64,000 nucleotides of DNA from Chromobotia macracanthus. Taxonomy: Eukaryota; Chordata; Actinopteri; Cypriniformes; Botiidae. Both the position numbers and the translations under genes were made by a program. Location: contig JAZGTH010000013.1 of the NCBI GenBank assembly GCA_036877525.1, forward strand, positions 10,714,001 to 10,778,000, in the 5' to 3' direction. This document shows, one piece after another, positions 59,771-64,000 of the stretch (positions are counted from its first letter, which is position 1; every line of letters starts with the position of its first letter). The notes under the pieces are model-generated. The model made no database searches. It was not told where the DNA came from and saw nothing but the letters and a program-made list of their open reading frames with translations.

Positions 59771-61300
59771 AAATCCGTCCAGTCCTGAGCGACAGAAGAG
59801 ACCATGGCAGTCGTCTTCATCATCATCTTCTGCATCTCCATCTGGATCTGCTACAGCTACAAGAGGCAGAGGTCCAGGTAAAGGGTGAGGAGAGGGTGGG
59901 GGATGGAGGTTGAGGGGAAGAAGGAACCAGTCAGTGCCTGCTGTGTCCCCTAGCACCTCACAGGAAAGATGGCACAATATGTACAAGGATGACATTGCAC
60001 CCGTGCAACCTGTGTTTGGTTGGTGACATCTGCATCTTACACACCACTGCAGTTGTTTCAGCTGTTTTTTTTTCCAACATCTGTGCTGCAGACCATTGTT
60101 CAGCACACAAATGCCTATGGAGCCAAAAATAATCAGAGAAGAGACAAGCCATGGCAAACATCTCTACAGAAGTCTATAAGTCTTACCTGGGGCTTGTTGT
60201 ATACATGGGTCTCATGAAGGTCTCTGCCATGACTACTGGAGAAGGTCCCAACTCTACAGTGTTCCCTTTACTGCAGAGATCATGCTCTTCATTTTAGCAA
60301 TCCTCAGGATGATGATGATAAATGACAAGAAGAAGGGAACAGCAGCCCATGACCATTTGGGGAAGATCAAGCCTCTGTACAACAATATTTTCATCCATAT
60401 CAAAACCTTTCCACAGATGAAAGGATGGTGGCTTCCAAGGCAAGGTCTTGATTCAAGCAGTATATGAAGAACAAACCTACCAAATGGGGCTACAAGCTTT
60501 TTGTCTTGGTGGACTCCCTGAGTGGATACACCTGTGAGTCTTTTCAATTTATGAAAGTAGGTCCATGGCTTCTCAGAATGGGCTGAGTTACGAGTCTGTC
60601 ATGGCACTGATAAATGAAAAGATGTTGGGCACTGGTTACAAGCTGTATGTTGACAACTTTTACACAAGTCCCATGCTTTTCATGCGAGGGTCCGTGTGAT
60701 GGTTCAAAGATGAGCTGCTGTTTGTGGAATGGAAAGACACCCAGGAAGTAAGCATATGCGCACAAAGCATATATAGGTGACATGGTGCAAAGGAGGGTGA
60801 AGAGGTGGGTCTTGGAGGGTCTCAAATGCATGTGCCTATTCCTGGTGCAGTGAAGTGAAAGTGACATTTGTCAGATATGGTAACCCATACCCCAAATGTG
60901 ACCAGCATTTAACCCATTACTGGTGAGGAGTGAACACACACTGCAAGCCATGAGAACACACACCCAGAGCAGTGGGCAGCACACTACTGCGCCTGGGGAA
61001 CAATTGGGGGTTGCACAAGGGCATTTCAGTTTCTACCTACCAGCCCTGGAATTAAAAAAGCAACTTTCTGATTACAAGCCTGACTCACTTACCAGTAGGC
61101 CACAACTTCCCCAGTGCTTGAGTACAACAGGTTCAGAACCTGTCTAATGCCCTCATTGCATACTACAAAGTGCTCCACAAGACACAGAAGTGGTACAGAA
61201 GTTTCTTTGTTAAGTTTCAATATCACTTTGTGGATCTTGCTGTTGTCAACACCTTGATTTTGCATCTGCATCAGATTTGCAGTTCCGAGGAGGGAGGTGA
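59771..61300 (+). pseudogene. piggyBac-type transposase remnant
   Basis: A serine-rich and arginine/glycine-rich start (near 59789-59890) is followed by DDIAPVQPVFG (59983-60015) and ASYTPLQLFQLFFFPTSVLQ. Then come NAYGAK and GLVVYMGLMKVSAMT near 60190-60235. KPTKWGYKLFVLVDSLSGYT near 60478-60535 and LGTGYKLYVDNFYTSPMLFM near 60630-60690 carry the Asp residues expected of the catalytic core. A SINE interrupts at 60848-61115. The C-terminal YYKVLHKTQKWYRSFFVKF follows near 61165-61220. Frameshifts and stops throughout make it dead. The terminal TTAA-flanked ends were not located. Confidence 0.8.
60848..61115 (-). repeat. tRNA-derived SINE (copy 3 of 3) inside piggyBac
   Basis: Reverse complement of the SINE at 37686-37926. 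On the minus strand it starts ACTGGGGAAGTTGTGGCC, has the same TGTGCTGCCCACTGCTCTG block and ends GACAAATGTCACTTTCACTT. The B box is damaged by a T run. It separates two stretches of the same transposase, so it inserted later. Confidence 0.85.
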
Positions 61301-61719
61301 AGGAAGAGAAGCCACTGCTGAGTCACAGACAGTAACAGTTAGGGGTGCAGTTACACTCACATTTACACATTTTACATTGATCCACAATAAAACATTTACT
61401 AGACAAAATGCCTAGGTTAGATGGGACATTGTTGTGTTGTTTGTTCCGCTTGCTTGTGTTCTGCTTGTTTGCTCTCTCTGTCTCTCCTCTTTTGCAGTGG
61501 GTGTTATCTGAGCTTGCGCAACTGGAGCATACGTGACATGCTGGTGTGAGGCAGCACTAGGTAGGTACACACATGCATACACAAACATGCATACACACAC
61601 ACAAATGCATACACAAAATATTTTATTTGCTTACTCATTCTCTCTCTCCCGTCTTTTGCAATGAGTTTTATCTGAGCTGGTGCAATTTAAGCATATGTGA
61701 CATTACTATAGATTTATTT
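61301..61719 (+). repeat. diverged duplicated segment after piggyBac
   Basis: About 75 bases at 61470-61545 (TTTTGCAGTGGGTGTTATCT, GAGCTTGCGCAACTGG, GCATACGTGACAT) recur diverged at 61636-61710. An ACACA/TGCATAC-rich spacer lies between them. Possibly part of the transposon's 3' end. Confidence 0.5.
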
Positions 61720-63794
61720 ATATGAAAAATTGTTATAATTACAAATGTTCTAAAAACATGTCTTACTGGAAAATCTATACATGCTGTGTAAAGTTTTGTT
61801 TCACTGTTTACATTATTGGAATTGTTAAAAAAGGTTTTTTGTTAGAATGTAAAAATGTTCTGAAATGTTTCTTTCCTGTGTGATTTTGTGGGCAGTGCAG
61901 TTCTGAAATGATATACCTATATGTAACGTGTTGACTGCTTATGCAATTTGGTTACCAGGTGTCTATTTGGAGCCTCCAAATGACTTTTTTGAAAGGACAC
62001 CTAGACTTTTATTGATATAAAAGCATACAGAAGCTACATTATTGGGAGTATCATCTTCAAACTGGAGTCAGAACATGGCCAGACATTCAGTTTTATCTTT
62101 GTGGTGTTTCCAGGCCATTGACATTAAAGTCTCATCAATTTTGCCCTAAGTGAATTTAATTCAAAGAAACCGTAAGTCACTTACATAAATTTTACCTTGT
62201 TTTACTCTTTGAGTTATGACTCTTGGACAACAAAATTTCAAGTGTTTAGTTTAAAAAATGACCAGATGTTTGAATATTGAATAAGCCATTTTCATTTTGG
62301 CACGTTAGTTTAAAAAAATGCTCAAAAATAGCGGTTCTGGATAAAAGGTTAGGCATATTAAACATGAATCATACATTGAAAAATAATTATGAAATAAACT
62401 ATTTGTTGTACTGTGTGCCTAATAGTCATGTTAGCATTTATTGAATATGTTATCAAAGCTGTATTTATTATATTACTTTATTATATTTCTTTCTCCAGAC
62501 TTTCTTGTTTGCTTGTTCGTATTTGTGAAAAAGAAAGAATTATACATTTTACTATCTATATTTTATAAGCAATACAAAAGACGAACTTAGTGGCATATTA
62601 CAGAAAATTTGTAAAGAAAGACTGTAGAACCCTTTCTTAACTGTATAGAAGCCCTGGCAGTTTCAGTAAAGACCCCATATAGGCCAATGACTTTTGCAGA
62701 ACAACATTTCCAAAGTGCATTAACTTATCTTAATGATGACTTGTAATAATGAAATAACCATCTGGGGCAGGACAGTAAGGAGATGTTGTCAGGATGGCAG
62801 ATAATAAAAAAACAAGCAAAAACTCATGCACTTACTCAAAGACAGAGATAAAAATGAAACTTGTTATTTACACGTTCTCACACACTAAGAAGTGCGGTTA
62901 AATTATTTAACAGTGATCTTCTGATAAACAATTTATCATGTCTCTTCTCTTTCTCCCTCAAACACACAGGCACACACAAGATGGATTTCATAGCCTGTTT
63001 TAGGATTCATCATCATGTATGGATTATACAGTTTTATTGTATTAATAAATTACACTTTTTAGAAGTATTTAATGTGTCAACTCCCAACTATTTTCTACTT
63101 ATTACATGGGTTCAGTGTGTTTATCAAATGTAGTGGGCCGGTCTGGGCCAAAATGTCAGGACTAATTTTTTCATCCCAGTCCAGTTCTGCATGGCAGGAT
63201 AAATTACTCATTTATTTCAAAATAACCAATTAAAATCATCTAATACACATGGAACAATCCTTAACCATAAACTAATTTCAAGTTACCTTAATCAAAATGC
63301 AGGTTTTGCAGCTTTCTGAGGTTTAAATGTTTTAACAGTGCTTGAACAACTCGTTTTGAATTTTTTTTCTCGTTTTGAGATCAAATTCAAATATGGTGTG
63401 TCAAAAATGCTGAATGTCATTGGTTGTCGCCTGTCTTGTGACTGCATGTTTCGTCAAAACGCATATGATAACTAGTAACAAGACATTAGAGAACCAATGA
63501 GATTCAAGGTTATTGACAAGGAGCCGGCGTGCCTCCATGTTGGGTGTACTCATTCATACAGATGTTTACATTCAAATGCAACAAATGTTGATCGCTAAAT
63601 GCACTCAAAGCATTAATCATTTTCTCTTACAAAGAGAAAAAAATAATTTTAGGAGAGATGTATTAACTCACTGGAGTCATTTGGATTACTTAAATGATAG
63701 ATTAATGTGCTATTTGGAGCTTCAAAATGCTGAACCCTGATCAATGCCATTATAAAATGGGATAGGATATTATTTAATAATTTCTTGTCATGTC
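61720..63794. other. AT-rich non-coding stretch
   Basis: No gene or known repeat is recognised. Frames 62861-63133 and 63513-63740 are unsupported. A TGTCA pentamer run lies at 63788-63805. Confidence 0.45.
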
Positions 63795-63805
63795 ATGTCA
63801 TGTCA

Positions 63806-64000
63806 ATAATGGGGAGCCAATGTCACATCAGCTGACCACAGGGGTCCCACAAGGATAAGTTCTTGTTCCTTTCCTTCTCTCAATATATACAGCTTCTCTA
63901 GCTGCAGTCATTAAAGCACATGGCTTCTCATACCACTGCTACGCAGATGATACACAGCTTTACTCTTAATTTCAGCCCCGACGACCCCACCATTGCTATC
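63806..64000 (+). pseudogene. L2-like LINE reverse transcriptase, runs off the window
   Basis: The reading TTGVPQG then a stop, followed by VLVPFLLSIYTASLAAVIKA and HGFSYHCYADDTQLYS, is the region around the RT active site. The YADD box is intact here, unlike the copy at 49690. A stop follows soon after (YS*). The element starts abruptly after the TGTCA pentamer run, so this copy is 5' truncated or joined by rearrangement. It continues past the right edge. Confidence 0.75.

Noticed and set aside
59800..59870. Membrane-helix-like reading on the plus strand near the piggyBac start
   Set aside because: The serine-rich and RG-rich reading in another frame matches the N-terminal style of piggyBac transposases and joins the following motifs, so the helix is a frame artefact.

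Overview
The window looks like a repeat-dominated, AT-rich intergenic or intronic stretch of a teleost fish genome. The evidence is its mobile-element content: DIRS-type tyrosine-recombinase retrotransposons, Ty3/Gypsy elements and their solo LTRs, a Rex1/Babar-like LINE ending in a TCAAG-repeat tail, L2-like LINEs, L1-like RT remnants, tRNA-derived SINEs, and EnSpm/CACTA, hAT and piggyBac transposase remnants. I see no bacterial-type operon, CRISPR array, rRNA or free-standing tRNA gene, and no intact host protein-coding gene. Every recognisable coding segment is broken by stops, frameshifts, deletions or nested insertions.

Layout. 1-2641 is a cytosine-rich block with no T at all, most likely a sequencing or assembly artefact. 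2.65-3.3 kb is the 3' end of a DIRS tyrosine recombinase. 6.04-6.55 kb (minus) has the look of a host gene start: a CG-richer segment, a good donor, then an 18-codon exon with an ATG. The rest of that gene is not visible. 7.7-10.4 kb holds LTR-like and MITE-like repeats and a 52-nt palindrome. 10.6-12.0 kb is a decayed EnSpm/CACTA transposase, followed by a GC-rich unclassified 0.75 kb. 16.6-19.0 kb is a DIRS pol remnant with a LINE inserted in it. 20.6-21.4 kb is a partial Gypsy LTR beside a dispersed repeat that recurs at 51.4 kb. 22.74-23.1 kb carries a protein-like minus-strand frame with one stop. 25.6-26.7 kb is a heavily deleted Gypsy element. 26.8-30.3 kb is a near full-length but dead Rex1-like LINE. 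32.7-36.7 kb is a second Gypsy element (gag, zinc knuckle, protease, RT, RNase H; integrase missing) followed by a separate solo LTR with a perfect 5-bp target duplication. 37.7-46.6 kb mixes SINEs, two solo LTRs, an hAT zinc-finger fragment, L1 remnants and a CG-rich patch with a splice-donor-like end. 47.3-50.4 kb is an L2-like LINE with a repeated 5' region. 51.9-53.1 kb is another DIRS remnant. 56.8-59.0 kb is a third Gypsy pol remnant with its LTR. 59.8-61.3 kb is a piggyBac transposase remnant with a SINE inside. The window ends inside another L2-like reverse transcriptase.

How the parts relate: the main biology here is element-in-element history. It can be ordered from nesting (LINE in DIRS, SINE in piggyBac, SINE tail in LTR and in L1), and recombination has left solo LTRs and internally deleted Gypsy copies. 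The most useful points to check for host biology are the gene-start candidate at 6.0-6.5 kb, the one-stop frame at 22.7-23.1 kb and the CG-rich patch at 43.1-43.35 kb. I found no convincing previously undescribed system.
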